The notes under the pieces were generated by a model. It did no database searches, was not told where the DNA came from, and was given only the letters and a program-made list of their open reading frames with translations. The position numbers and the translations under genes were made by a program. Shown here in pieces: positions 22,975 to 35,006 of a stretch of DNA of 64,000 nucleotides (positions within the stretch are counted from its first letter, which is position 1; each line of letters starts with the position of its first letter). Origin of the DNA: Isoetes taiwanensis. Its lineage: Eukaryota > Streptophyta > Lycopodiopsida > Isoetales > Isoetaceae. Location: positions 13,274,546-13,338,545 of the forward strand of contig JAJEKV010000009.1 in assembly GCA_021234155.1 (NCBI GenBank), in the 5' to 3' direction.

Positions 22975-23390
22975 TATGGTCGATGTCAAACCGTCGAATG
23001 TTACATCTACTTAAAATGTTTTTAAGGTGGGTGGTAACCGTTTTTGGGTGGGTGGTAACGCCGGCATGCCATTTTTCCGGGTGTTACTTTTGGCACCGAA
23101 AAACCACATTTTTCTCTTTTGTTGGCACTATTTTTCTACCCCTATATTTATGGTGGGCGGTGTTGGATAACGGAGCCGTTACGCTGGATATGGCAGTGGG
23201 ATTGTCCTCTGCCTATCATCATTTTTGCCAAGCAATACATATTGGAGCAGCTTTTTGCGAAGGCGAGAATCACAAACCGGTAGGAAATGCGTAAATCGGC
23301 CGGGGAGCGATATACAGATTTTCAAAGTACAAAGACATCGAGCAGACTTTAATTCAACATCTTAATACGACAGCACATCAGGCCCTCGCA
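22975..23390 (+). repeat. ~400 bp duplicated block, copy 1
   Basis: This block is closely similar to 23552-23965, sharing GTCGATGTCAAACC, GGTGGGTGGTA, AAAACCACATTTT, TGGCACTATTTTTCTACCCC, a GGCAGTGGGATTGTCCTCTG block and a CATCAGGCCCT ending. It ends at a chimeric junction where GTGGTAGAA runs straight into the RPL26 start region. Near its end one plus-strand frame reads TLIQHLNTTAHQALAHVVE, coding-like but unrecognised. Confidence 0.85.
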
Positions 23391-23397
23391 CACGTGG

Positions 23398-23557
23398 TAG
23401 AACTTCATGGCTGGAGAGACTGTCCTGCCCAAATGCTAAACCCTAAGCTTTAATCTGGCGGCCTGTGAAAAAGGAAGAAGAGAAACCCTAATGCCACGAG
23501 GGAATTTTAGGGCATAGATTTCCAACCCATTTTGTTTTTGTTTTTGCTAGTTTTATG
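23398..23557 (-). pseudogene. displaced RPL26 start-codon/5' UTR/promoter fragment
   Basis: About 155 bp match the RPL26 locus from codon 3 through the ATG and 5' region (18366-18520), in the same orientation, at roughly 90% identity by eye. It lacks the rest of exon 1 and all later exons, so it cannot make L26. It sits between the two copies of the ~400 bp block. On the plus strand the junction fuses the VVE reading of the left block to a short open tail (LHGWRDCPAQMLNPKL-stop). Confidence 0.85.
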
Positions 23558-23965
23558 GTCGATGTCAAACCGTAGAATGTTACATCTACTTACATAAAAT
23601 GTTTTTGGGGTGGGTGGTACATGCACCCGTGTGCTATTTTCCTGTTACTTTTTGCATCGGAAAACCACATTTTACTCTTTTGTCGGCACTATTTTTCTAC
23701 CCCTCTATTTACGATGGGCGATGTTGGGTAACGGAGCCGTTATGCTGGACATGGCAGTGGGATTGTCCTCTGCCTATCATCATTTTTGCCAAGCAATACA
23801 TACTGGAGCGATTTTTTTGCCGCGTGAATCGCGGCGGGTAGGCATCGAAAATCGTGAGAAGCGGACACAGATTTTCAAAGCTATGCAGCACTCAAGAAGC
23901 TTTAATCCAACAGCTTAATACGGTAACACATCAGGCCCTTGCACAAGTGGTAGAACAACGTGGTT
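23552..23965 (+). repeat. ~400 bp duplicated block, copy 2
   Basis: This is the second copy of the block at 22975-23390, without the RPL26 junction at its end. Its plus-strand frame near 23873-23980 reads EALIQQLNTVTHQALAQVV and ends EQRGLSSI-stop. The equivalent residues in copy 1 are conserved with mostly conservative changes, suggesting a real ancestral exon end, but the protein is not recognised. Confidence 0.75.
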
Positions 23966-23999
23966 TGTCTTCAATCTGACATATTTTCAAAGATAGCCT

Positions 24000-25690
24000 T
24001 CACCTTCCATGCTTTCGATTCCTTTGTTGTAGGTTTTCCAATGGCAGGCCAGTGACACCATAGCCAAATGAACCTGAAAGGAGAGGAACTCAAATCGACT
24101 CTTTTTTAGGTTGCCTAAGGATAAGATTAGAAATAGCACAATTTATTGATAGCGTATATAAGGGTAATGTTTATTAGCGTTTCCATTCAATTTTGTAGGT
24201 CTTTTTAATGGCGTGTCGTTTCAACCACTAACTTATTTATCCGGGTAAATCAAATTTCGTGTTGCTAACTTCATTTAACATTAGGTAGCAAATCTAATGA
24301 TGCTTCCGGTTTGTTTATTTCCTTTATTTGATTTAGAAGCAAAGCTTTTTTATGCATTTGAAGAACTTGGGGAAGATCTTTGAAAGTAGAATTAAAGGCG
24401 AGGCGCCATGGCATTTAGGTATGTTCCTTTCTACCCATCTATTTCTAGGTTTTTGTAAAGTGCCCCGACAAATTTTGCCCAGGGATAAAAGGTCGTGAGC
24501 TGAATTCTTTACACATATAAAGCCATGGCCTTTTACATGGTTGTGTAACGATTATTCGATTCTGACTAATAATGAAGGTTCATCCACCACAGTTCTCTCA
24601 AATATTACATGACACATTTTTTGATTCTTTTTTGTTAAAAGCCATCTCTTAAAGAATGACACCGCAAGAATGCCGCAACATTGTTTATGAGTGCCATTGC
24701 GAGAAATCTTTTACGCCATTACATGCCAAATTTTAGGTAAACAGTTTCTTGATTTTTGTTTTAAGATATTTTATTCTTACTCTGTTGGATGAGATGTTAA
24801 TTATCTAGCATTTGCCAATCTCTCTTTGTTGTGCTTTTGTTGCCATAATTCAAGGTGTTGAAGATCCATGAGCTGAAAAAAATAATTACTTATTGGCGGA
24901 TTGGGGCATGCAATAGCCCTTTTCTTTATGATATATACAGACCTAAAATAGGATGGAAGTAATTCCTTGGATTCTAATAGCTTCAGGTATTTCCACACTA
25001 TTGCTCAATTCCTAACAGTTATAGTATTAACGTACTGAAGAAAGGCTTGCAGAATTACAACATGCTATGTATGCTTCTAGAATGTGGTTTCTTTCTAACA
25101 TATACAACCAGATAGATGCGCTGCAGTACATTTGGTCTTTTCTTGTTGCTTGGATGACTAGAATTTTTATGACATGTTTTTGTCCTTTTATGTTGGAACT
25201 AAGAATGTAAGAGCTATTTTATGAAATATTTCGTGTTTTCATTCTAGCTTGATGTGTTTTTAAAACTGCCTTTTGGCCTTTTACAATCGACATCTACAAA
25301 AGTTACTCTCTCTTTTTGCATCTACGGCTGGTTCAGTCTATTTATTTAGTTGTCAAGTAGAAACTCATTTTTTAATACTAGATTTCATCAGATGTTCATG
25401 CAAGCCCATATATAGCCTCGGTTTGAAAGTGGTGATTCTATACTAATCGGGCTTGAATTAACATCCTAACAGTAGCAACAACAATGCTTTAGTTTAGGAT
25501 CACAAGTTAGTTCATACTGTTTGCCCATGCGGTTTTACCCACTTGTAATTATAAATATATAGGAGAATTATAGGGTTTTTTTTATGTTTTTGTAAGCTTT
25601 TTACTAAGGCTTTTCTATGATTTGGTGGCCGTATACATCTACGTATGCTAAACAGTATTTATAGAGTGAACCATTTCTTGGTCACTGATC
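24000..25690. other. AT-rich interval without recognisable genes
   Basis: I see no conserved motif, tRNA or open frame above about 65 codons that reads as protein. Composition is typical of intron or intergenic plant DNA. Confidence 0.45.
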
Positions 25691-25719
25691 TTTTATGAGA
25701 GGCAAAATCCTACGGTCTC

Positions 25720-26830
25720 TATATATTAAATATTTTTTTAAAGGGCTAAAAAAAGGCATACAACCAGGGAGTTTAGGGTCTCTAAAAATTGTTGCCGATG
25801 TGTCTCTTCTGCTTTGCAAATTCATCTGCTTATGGTCTTCTATAAAAATTGTTGCCGATTTATTTCTTCGGCTTTGCCGATTCATCTGCTTGTGGTCTTC
25901 TGGTTGTGTATTGTCGTTGGTTGAGGCTGGGTTGCCATTGCAGACGTCTTCAATCCTCTTCCTTGGCTGAAGCCGGTTGCATATGCCTATGTTTTAAAGG
26001 GTTTTCTTTTGAGTTCTAGCAATCAGAGGTAAGTATCATTTGTTTTAATAACGATCCATTGATTATAATTAGCAACATCGATTCATTGCTAAAAATTTTA
26101 CAATGGCTATATCTCTGCATCCATCTGCGGAAAGCTCTAATGGGGCAAGGTCTTGAGACCTCTTCCTTGGCTGAAGCCGGTTGCATATGCCTATGTTCGA
26201 AAGGGAAGGTTTTTTTTTTTTTTTTTTAGTTCTAGCAATCCGAGAGGTAAGTATCATTTGTTTCAATAACAACTCATTTATTAATCGATTCATAGCTAAA
26301 ACTTTTATAGTGCCCTTATCTCTGCATCCATCTGCAGAAAGCTCTAATGTGGCAAAAATGGATCACATGCTTTGGAATGAGAAAATGCCAGACTTGTAAT
26401 GCCCTGAGTCAAGAAGAATTGTTGTTGTGATCTGCTGTGCACTTTATTCAGGTCATAGAGATGGAAAAAGATATTGTAAAAACGCTTTCTCAATATTATC
26501 AGAGATATTTTGCACAATGATATGGTGAGTCTTCCATTGTTTTGAGTTACAAATATGAAAGGAGCCGCTCGCAATACATTGCTAAAGGCAAAGGCAGTTG
26601 GCAGTAGAGAATACAAAGAAAGGATTGAGCTCTGAGTCAAGAGACATTGCTGCTGTGATCTGTTGTGCATCTTATTCAAACAGTGATTCTCTTAAAAAGT
26701 TCATAGAGGTGGAGAAGATATTGTAAAAATGGTTGCTTTCTCAATATTATCATAGATATTTTGCACAATAATATGGTGAATCTTTCATTGTTTTGAGTTA
26801 CAAATATGAAAGGAGTCGCATGCACTATAA
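25720..26830. repeat. three nested tandem duplications
   Basis: First, an AAAAATTGTTGCCGAT...GGTCTTCT unit of about 65 bp is repeated at 25784-25900. Second, a ~205 bp unit starting CCTTGGCTGAAGCCGGTTGC occurs at about 25961 and 26164 and includes CTGCATCCATCTGC...GAAAGCTCTAATG. Third, a ~240 bp unit (GAGTCAAGA...GCTGTGATCTG...TTTTGCACAATGATATGG) occurs at about 26403 and 26632. The copies are diverged and non-coding. Confidence 0.8.
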
Positions 26831-27019
26831 CCCCAAATTTGGCTCTATGTGTAGTTTTGTGCTTTCTTTTTTGCCAAAAAACAACACCTGAAGACCACCC
26901 ATAGTATTATTCCGAAAATGCTAGAAACAACATATAGTTTTTGTCTAAAAGGTCTCTGCATAGAAAATTAACAGTTTGTTAACAAAATTAAATGCGTTGT
27001 TTTTTTGTATTGTTTTTAC

Positions 27020-27245
27020 TAAAAAATAACGTGTGGTTTAACAAAATATCCACATAAGGTTGTTTAAAGTAGTAATTGTTTTTAAGTGTTGTTTTTACCA
27101 AAAAAAAACAACATGTAGTTTCACAGAATATTCATATGAATAATAGTTGTTTTTAAGTGTTGTTTTTACAAAATAATAACATGTGGTTTAACAAAATATC
27201 CACGTGGTTTTTTAAAAATAGTTTTTAAATGCGGTGCTTCCCAAA
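27020..27245. repeat. tandem repeat of a ~75 bp AT-rich unit
   Basis: Units sharing AACATGTGGTTTAACAAAAT, ATCCAC, and GTTTTTAAGTGTTGTTTTTAC recur three times from 27020 to 27245. It borders the end of the LINE ORF1-like frame at 27319. Confidence 0.75.
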
Positions 27246-27318
27246 TAAAGACGCATGGTTCTAAAGAATATTTACATGTGGTTTTCGTGCATATTCCAAA
27301 ATAAAAAAGCATTACCAA

Positions 27319-29065
27319 TTAAGTATCAACACGTGGCATCCTTTTTAAATACTCTTCAACTTGCTCTTGCAACTTCTGAATTTCATCCAACCTTTGCCTC
27401 TGTTGATCCAGGGCAGAGCCGTGGGACCAGCGGCTGGAATAGATGTAGAGGAAATCACACGAGAGACATCCATTGAAGAAGGAGCAGAGCTAGGAGTAGG
27501 ATATGTAGCAGAGGCAACTAGAGGAGCCTGCTGGTAAGACTTACGATACTGAGGAAAGAGAGGGGCCTCAGGGAACATGAGAGCCAGCTTTGGGCCATTT
27601 AACAATTGTAGCTTGACTGGAAAGAACATGGGCCCACTTTGAACAACAATTGTCTGAGGCAGATCATGATGAATGGGGCATGCTACACAAATCTTAGTAA
27701 TGCCATTGGTTATAGCATGTTGCAGGTAAAGTCCAATCTCACAAGCAATAGCAGAAATGAACTCAACATCCTGAAAATCTGGAGGAAAATCTTTAATAGC
27801 AATCCAGAATGAGGCACGTAAGACATCTGGCTTACCTGGAAAAGAGCCAGGAACATACTGTTGACACAACAAAAAATGTTTCCACAAAGGATCAACACCT
27901 CGTTCTATGAGCTGAGCCACCGGCTCAGGAGACTCAAACATCAGAAGAAAACAACGTTGATCTTTGGCCACGAGCTCGATGGATTGATACGCAGGAAGCC
28001 CTAATTTGTGTAGATGCTCAGATAACCAAGATCCCACGCGCTTCAGATCCAAGGAAGGGCCAGTGAAGTAACAAATAATAGAGCATGCAACTAATTGCTC
28101 CACATGACGACGGTGAGTCTCACGACTGATCTGCACCACAGGAGCCCCAAAGCGCTCAAAGTTTGACCTGCACTCCTGGACCTCATAAAAAATTCCAGTT
28201 GGTGGTAACAAACTATCCATGGAGTCCTGCTTGGCCTGCCACTGCTGAAGATACGATGCAACTTCTTTCTTATTATTGTCCACCATGGTGGCAATGGCCT
28301 CTAGACGCGAAATGAGGTAGCTGGAGATGACACACCTTTACATAGCCACTCAGAGAAGCGGACACCTGTAACCCTTGCCACTGTGTCAGAAGACCTCCAA
28401 GGTGTAGAGGTCGAGACGTGCGGTGTGGTTGAAGAAAAAGGTATCCTAGGCTTGTTCGAGGGAAGAGGGGGAAACTCCTCCTGCCTTGAGGAACATCCGA
28501 CGTGCGTTGGATGTTCTTTTTGTTACGAAGGACCTCCTTCATGTGAGAGACTCCCAATATCTGTTGGGGATGCAACTTGTGTCACATTCTTTTGGGCAAG
28601 AGCTACTAATCTCATATGTTCTAAAGAACTTCTAACATATGTTGGAGGTGCCTTTGGAGGTACCAACATTCCAGAAGAACTTTCCAGGCTCACCTGTACC
28701 ACACTGCCTCTAGAATCATGAGATATACTGCCAGATGCTTGAATATCAAGCTGAGAAGAGGAGAGAGCGGAAGTTGCTGCCTCGGTTGAACTAGGTATAT
28801 ATATGCTACTGGAAAAAATAGGAGCATGAGGCAATGCCAACGGATTGAGGTGCATAGAAGCTTGCCTCTCCTGCGCCTCAGATCCAACTGCCACTGATTA
28901 TACCAAACTCTTAGGAGAAGAAGGAGCACCTTCACGAGCCACTTTGTGGACATCTCGAATGCTAATCTTTGGAAAATCTAGAGTATATTCCCTTCCACCA
29001 CTGCCCTGTATTCCATTAGGATTACCAGAGGGGCGCTTGGAAGGACTACGCGTTGCTTTTGCCAT
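27319..29065 (-). pseudogene. LINE ORF1-like / DUF4283-type protein (nearly intact core)
   Basis: A 313-codon open frame (27345-28286, start chosen at ATG 28286) reads a globular domain with HVEQLVACSIICYFTGP, LSEHLHKLGL, FLLMFESPE, VLRASFWIAIKDFPPDF and ITKICVACPIHHDLPQ, the layout of plant DUF4283 RNA-binding-like domains found in LINE ORF1 proteins and zinc-knuckle genes. A frameshift near 27420 moves the C-terminus into a frame reading LDEIQKLQEQVEEYLKRMP-stop (27319), a coiled coil. Upstream, a serine-rich N-terminal frame (from ATG 29065, MAKATRSPSKRPSG) continues with one in-frame TAA at 28898 and another frameshift before 28290. No zinc knuckle and no adjoining ORF2 is seen, so this may be a separated ORF1. 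Confidence 0.65.
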
Positions 29066-29199
29066 CTCCACTAAAAGGAGCTGAGATTTTAGAGCTCTAT
29101 AGTCCCCCACAAAAGAGTAACTTCTGAAAAATTTAAACACAATTAAAAGAATCACTCCACGAGCTTTCCAACGAGCCCAAGCATGCCTAAACCTGCTAT

Positions 29200-30190
29200 C
29201 AAATGCAGGAGCTATGGCAAAAAAAAATTGCAGCCAAACCCTAACACTGCCAATAAAGGGCCAGAACTGTCAGGCAATTTTTCACTACCAAAATAGTATA
29301 ATCATCGTACAAACTGCATATCAACAAAAGGAAGATGCAACGAGCTTTCCAATGAGCCCAAAATCATTCAAATTTGACATGGGAATCAAAAGTTATGTGC
29401 AAACGAACGGGGCTGAAACCCTAGGCGCCATCACCAGCGCCCTTCAGCCAAAACCCTAGGTTCCTCGATATATGATATTTTTGTATGATATTTGTGTAAT
29501 CTATCCATAATTTCGGGTCTTCAATTGCCTCGCAAATAATGTAATCTGTTATTATCAAACCTAATATTTTCATCTCAATGCTGTTCAATTTTGGTCTCAT
29601 CTATCTTAGCAACTTGCCCTTCATTTTTGCATATTTCAATTTGCATATGAAACGACACATGTGAATTGCAACCTTATGTTATTTATCGAGTCCAAAAAAA
29701 AAAACAAAAACAAAAACAAAAACCCCCTAGAAGATAGATAGAAGACAACAGTAAGTTGGCGTGATTTTGGAGTTGACATAATCCCAATTTAATTGGATGA
29801 TGGTTTTTCTTGCTTTCAGTTATAGGGATAAGTGTTGTAGCCCAGATCGTGACCAGATCATATCTCCCACTTGGATTGCTACATTTAGCGTGAATTGTAC
29901 ACTCATATGGTATGTATAAGTGATTAAGCAATCAACTTCTTAATATCATTTAATGTTGATGGTTTTATTGGTTGTTATTTTAGATGTCCATATGAATTCC
30001 ACATATGCAAATACAAGTAGAGATAAGGGATATGTGTTCTCACAGATAGAATAGCAAAAGATCCAGGTGGAGAATGCAGTGCAACCAGAAATTGAGAAAG
30101 AAGAGTACACTGGATAATCATAAAGTGAAAAACAAGGTAATATAAAAGTGAATAGTTTGTATTAAAATAACTTAAACTATTTTTCATTCT
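29200..30190. other. AT-rich interval without recognisable genes
   Basis: No coding signal stands out. An A-rich run (29694-29722) and short open frames with no motifs are present. A CGAGCTTTCCAA(C/T)GAGCCCAA sequence occurs twice (29158 and 29340), a small local duplication. Confidence 0.4.
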
Positions 30191-30199
30191 TCTTGTATA

Positions 30200-31485
30200 T
30201 TGCTGCATGCAAGCTTCAGATTACAGTCAAATCTAAATGAAGGATCAAGTGTAGCATATGATGATGCCTCCAAATTTACGTCAAGTGCGGTAGATGTCTC
30301 CAAAAGCTACAATGAACCTTCTCTATTTGGAGCTCCTAGCCCTTCTAGCTTTACCAAGCAGGAAGTTTCCACCGCGTCTTAAAACCCACTTTCCGCTTCA
30401 ACAAGGAGGATAAGCTCAATAAACCCTCCAGCTTCTACTATTATTCATACTGAAGCTATAGTTTCTTTAGATATAGATACAGATAGCAAATTGGAAACCA
30501 AAAATGTCGAAAAGATATCTACTAGAAAAATCAAAAGTATATATCCTTCCTCCACTTTGTTCCCTTACAATTAGTAAATTAGTGTACTAATTCTTTGAAT
30601 ATGTAGCAACTCTCTTAGCTCAAGAAATACAATTTGATGATGACAATGTAATATAAAATAGCATTTTACCTCCATCACCATCCACAAAACAACCAAATAA
30701 GATACCTACATTGATTGAGTTAATGTTTGATCGTTGTTTCTTGTTGTTTTTACTAGTACCTGACAATTCTAGTGGGCACATGTTGTTCAAAGAGAAGAAA
30801 ACAGATCTTGTTATACCTGGAAGTGGTTGTGAATCATCTCCAACTATCCAGAGAATCAGATTGTCTAAAAAATTATTGATATTTGATTTCAATGGTGTGC
30901 TTGAAAATTTTTACGAGCAAACCGATAGGAATGTCATACCAAGGATGGATCCACCACTGGACCTTTTGATGCTTTCCAAAACAAAGATGGTGGAATTTAG
31001 GAAAGGTTTATTCAAGTTTCTTAGCTGGTGTATAAACCAATTTGACATTGCTAATTTCGATGGTACCATTTTGAACCTGATAACTAAAAAGTTCTTTCCA
31101 AAAGATATAAGGAATGCATTAGTATTCCAGTGTGATCTAAAGGAACTCACTAGAACATTCATTAAAGTTAAAAAAACAATATTAACTCCAAGATTTTGGA
31201 GAAAGTGTATAGCCACAAACTTCTTGTAGGATCATATAAAGTGGTTAATACACTCTTCTATACAAAGGCTACAAAAATGCCCCATACTCTATAGTCACTC
31301 CTATCACCTTCAATCTTGAGCAAGGTGATCGAGACTATTTTACCAAAGTTTTGCAGCCATGGTTGTTGGACCTTTCTTCTGCTGATAGTGTTGCTACATA
31401 TGTACAACATCATCCAATAGAAATTTGGTTGGATGATATCTCTGAAAAAATGATTGTAGCTATGAAGAAAAAGAATAAGACCTGA
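30200..31485 (+). pseudogene. FCP1/NLI-interacting-factor phosphatase-like gene relic
   Basis: The best block (30711-31229) reads KKLLIFDFNGVLENFY, RKGLFKFLSWCINQFDIANF and more. After a frameshift comes NAPYSIVTPITFNLEQGDRDYFTKVLQPWL, then SVATYVQHHPI ending near 31485. This matches the FCP1-homology (HAD-type) domain of plant proteins with a DLNGVL motif; the catalytic Asp is 30885-30887, with Asn where classical FCP1/SCP enzymes have the second Asp. Upstream, a serine-rich segment (30200-30530, one stop at 30380) and PPSPSTKQPNKIPTLIE are probable linker exons. The HAD motif with DDSPYK is missing. One stop (31227) and a frame change suggest decay, though an unrecognised intron is possible. 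Confidence 0.65.
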
Positions 31486-31489
31486 GTCT

Positions 31490-34400
31490 ATAAACTATTT
31501 TAGATCTAATTTGTTATAAAAAAGTGGTCGTGTAGCTATGAAGAAGAGAAGACTTAAGAACTTTGAAATCTACTTTGAAATCTAAAATGTGTTAAGACTA
31601 CTTTTCCCTTACCTTACCTTACCTTTCTAAATTTTGCATTTGCTTCCTTGGATTGTATTATTTACCTTAATAACAGATTAAAGAAGAAAAGCAGATGCCT
31701 AGTAGAATTGCTCGACAACTTTCTACCCATGGTGTATTGCAAGGTCGAGTTCAACTCAATCACTATAACGATAAGTAGACACTCTAGACAATAGGACATG
31801 GTGGCTTAATAATAAGATCATCAATCTATTCATGAGGTAAATTGTTGCATATCCATGGATTGTACTTTCTATTGTTACCTTTTTATAGCATGGTGTGTTT
31901 TGCTTAGAAATGTCTAGCTATATTTGCATGAGGAACAAAGAAAACAAGTATACATATGTCATGCACTAATATATCTGACTATATATATTCTTATACAAGA
32001 ATTTAGCGCTGGCAGAGCCAACGCCTTTTGCACCCCTGGGAGTTTCAATAATTGTGCTTTGTCAAGTGCATAAATGAGCTCTATTTGGAATATGATGAAG
32101 TGAATGAAGTTGAAATAAAACATCCCAATTGAAGTTTCATATTGTTATAGTATTGTTATGCGATATGGTTATTGAAGGTTTTAGGTTGTATTCGTATGCT
32201 ATGAGCATAGGTTGCTGATGGTGTTGCGCTCGATTATGTCGTAAGATAGAGCCCACGGTATTTAAAGCTCTTCCCACGTTGGTTTCACTAAGTCAAGGTA
32301 GTATGAAGCTTACCCTTATCTGTAGTATGTCGCATGCCCGTATTCCCATAAGTTCTTTAGATGTCATACATGTCTTTGCATATATTCACGTTCTTAAAGA
32401 TGTTTGATTTAGTGCTGGTGTTTGTTCTGCACCAACCCCACTTTGTCACTAGTGCTTACCGTGAAAGTTGAACCAAGACAAAATACTTTTTCTTGGGATG
32501 TCAATGTTGCAGTATTAACAAATTTTCTTTGTAAAATGATTGGCTCTGAGTACATTTTGTATGGGCATGTTGCAAATTTGTGCACAAAACATGACCTTTT
32601 TCAAAAAGCTATGCAATCTTATTAAGCTCTTCAGTAGTTTGACTAAGCTATCTATGCACTAATTAATGTTTCTAAGGTACCTACAAATGAAGATATCTAA
32701 GATATTCTGCATCATCTCTGTGGATGGAACTACATAGAGCTACATATCTGAATACCATGGTCAAGTATTAAGCATTTATTAAACAATAAAATGTTCCATC
32801 TCAAGCAAAAAAGAAAGCAATGGTATCTAAAATATGAAAAGCTGATTTCAGAAGAAAGTCGGAAATTATTCGGATGAGGGAAATCTCCTACTTCCTCTGG
32901 ACGATAATATTCACTTGCTTTGATCAACTGTTGTTGCAAATTGAACGGGGGTAGCCAATTCAGCGATGCCTCTTTTGTCAACCAATCACATTAAACCAAT
33001 TTTCTAGAAATGGTTTGATCTGAAGCCCAAAATTAATTAATTGTTACAATCATAATTATTAACTAATTATAAGGTTCTCTAAGATATACCACATGCTATG
33101 ATTCAAAGTTGTTAGCAAACATTTCTCAAAATGAAAAAAGCGCTTAGATCAAAAAGTCCATGAGAGTAACAATCCGGCAATGACTGCATTAAGAACGCTA
33201 GATCACGCACGTGAGCAAAATCCAATAGCGCCAGTATTGACGTCTCTACTCGTGTTACACAGGATCAGCTGGACCATTTGGGAGGCTTCTAAGCAATGTT
33301 CCAATGTGAATTATGTCTTAGAAAGCTTTCCTATGCAGAACAAAGGTACTCATAAGAAGCTAGAAAAACTTTTGATCAGAAGGAATTTGAATGTTTGAAA
33401 GCAGATCCTTTCACAAGCATTACCGGTGCATTTTCAAGCATCTTTGCTCTTGGCGAAGGTGAAAGACTTTGGCTGCAAATAATCACAATCCAAATGTTCA
33501 GTATTCCCTGCACGTACAAAAAAGCAGTATAACATGTAACCTTCTTTCTAGACTAGAAATGAAGAAAGGAAGTTTTAAGGGACTTGACTAACCTCTTTTG
33601 CACTTCGAAAGATTCTGTTAAGGGATCAAGACCCAAAATAAATTTAGAATCTTGCTTTTGCTTTTTGCAGACAATGAAGGTTGCTTGGACAAACAAATAG
33701 TATGTTATAAATCTAAAAATATAGGGAGTCAACATGAGCATTACACCAATATTGCTAAGATACCTTTGTGGATTACACAATGCAAGTAGAAATCACGCTT
33801 CAAGCATCTTCCTAAGGAAACATCAATATGTGTGTGAGCATCTTCCTAAGGAAACATCAATATGTGTGTGAGCTTTCTGCAAATTATAGATCTGCTCGCC
33901 ATTACTTTGCTTACCTTAATCTTCATTGATACCTGTCCTCCAGCAAAATTATCTTATGGCATGCAAAATGTAGAAGCATTCGGGATTCTCAAATAGAGAG
34001 TACAAATAATCCCCAAGAAAACTTATTCAGCACAACCCTTGCGAAATTACTGACCTACTGCGGGGAATGTAGAACCACGGGAATGCAATAATCCGAGCCG
34101 AATTTTTCCATCTATTTCGACTTACGGTAGAAAGCAAAGAGTTGGGTTGCCAAAATTATGACATATCCGAAGGACATAGACTCTGCGAAATATTCGAGCG
34201 GAAAGGGGGAAGCGATTTTCCATCCCAGTCCGCCGAAAAAAGGCTCTGCGAAGATTGGTCTTAAGCGGGACCGGAAGGAATTGGTATCGGAAAACACCGA
34301 CAATTTTTTTTCCCCGCTAATTTCTGCCCGGTAGATTGCAAAGCGGGGGCACTAGATTTGTACTCAATCCGGGGAGTATTAGCGGGCAAATAAAAGGGAT

Positions 34401-34990
34401 GGAGGAGTATTAGTAGGCAACTTTGCGTTGTGGGAGTCGGCATTTGTGACTTCCGTGAAATCGATGGGGGTAAGAGGTTCACGTGAATGCCTAAGAATTT
34501 TAAGGTCGGGCCTCAATTTCTCCATAGTAAGATCTCTCTTTGTGCCCAAATCAAGCTTAGATTATGCTCCCACGACTTTCTGGCTTGCCGTTGGCCCAAA
34601 TGGAAATTCACTAGGAAACAATTAAGCTTTAAATTGATGCTTGAAATCATAGAACTCTACCCGATTCAAAGGCCGGGCTGACCAAAAGCCAAGGATTCAA
34701 GAGCGAGGGCTTCAAACGCCTCAAAATGGCTTCTATGTGCACGCCGGAAAAGATAGCCAGAAAATGATGATAATTCCAAAAATATTTCCGGATCGCATAA
34801 TTTTATATATAGTCGAGATGGATAGAGGGCGCCTAACACCGGATAATTGGGGCCATCTAGGCCTTCTAAAGTGCCACGTGGCATATTAGGCGGTTGTGAT
34901 TAGGTGTGTGGACCACGTGGGTTGTTTCGTATCTGTTCTTTCATCCCTTCGGTTCGGTGTGGAGCAGAGGTACGGCTCACAAAGAAATAT
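31490..34990. other. interval without recognisable genes
   Basis: Short open frames (for example 32422-32625 and 33180-33398) show no domain. A perfect ~40 bp tandem duplication (AGCATCTTCCTAAGGAAACA and following) lies at 33798-33877. From about 34020 the DNA becomes GC-richer and carries two CCACGTGG-type G-box cores (34874 and 34912) just left of the MULE-like element. Confidence 0.4.
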
Positions 34991-34996
34991 CTTCAT

Positions 34997-35006
34997 CGAT
35001 TTCCAC
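34997..35006. repeat. target-site duplication, left (CGATTTCCAC)
   Basis: This 10 bp direct repeat is found again at 37174-37183, immediately outside inverted-repeat arms. A 9-11 bp duplication is the length made by Mutator-family transposases. Confidence 0.75.

Noticed and set aside
32422-32625. Pentatricopeptide-repeat-like reading
   Set aside because: Only a vague resemblance around one 20-residue stretch; no second repeat and no consistent 35-residue spacing.
34870-34920. G-box pair as a true promoter
   Set aside because: Two CCACGTGG-type cores lie close together, but no gene start is recognisable on either side.
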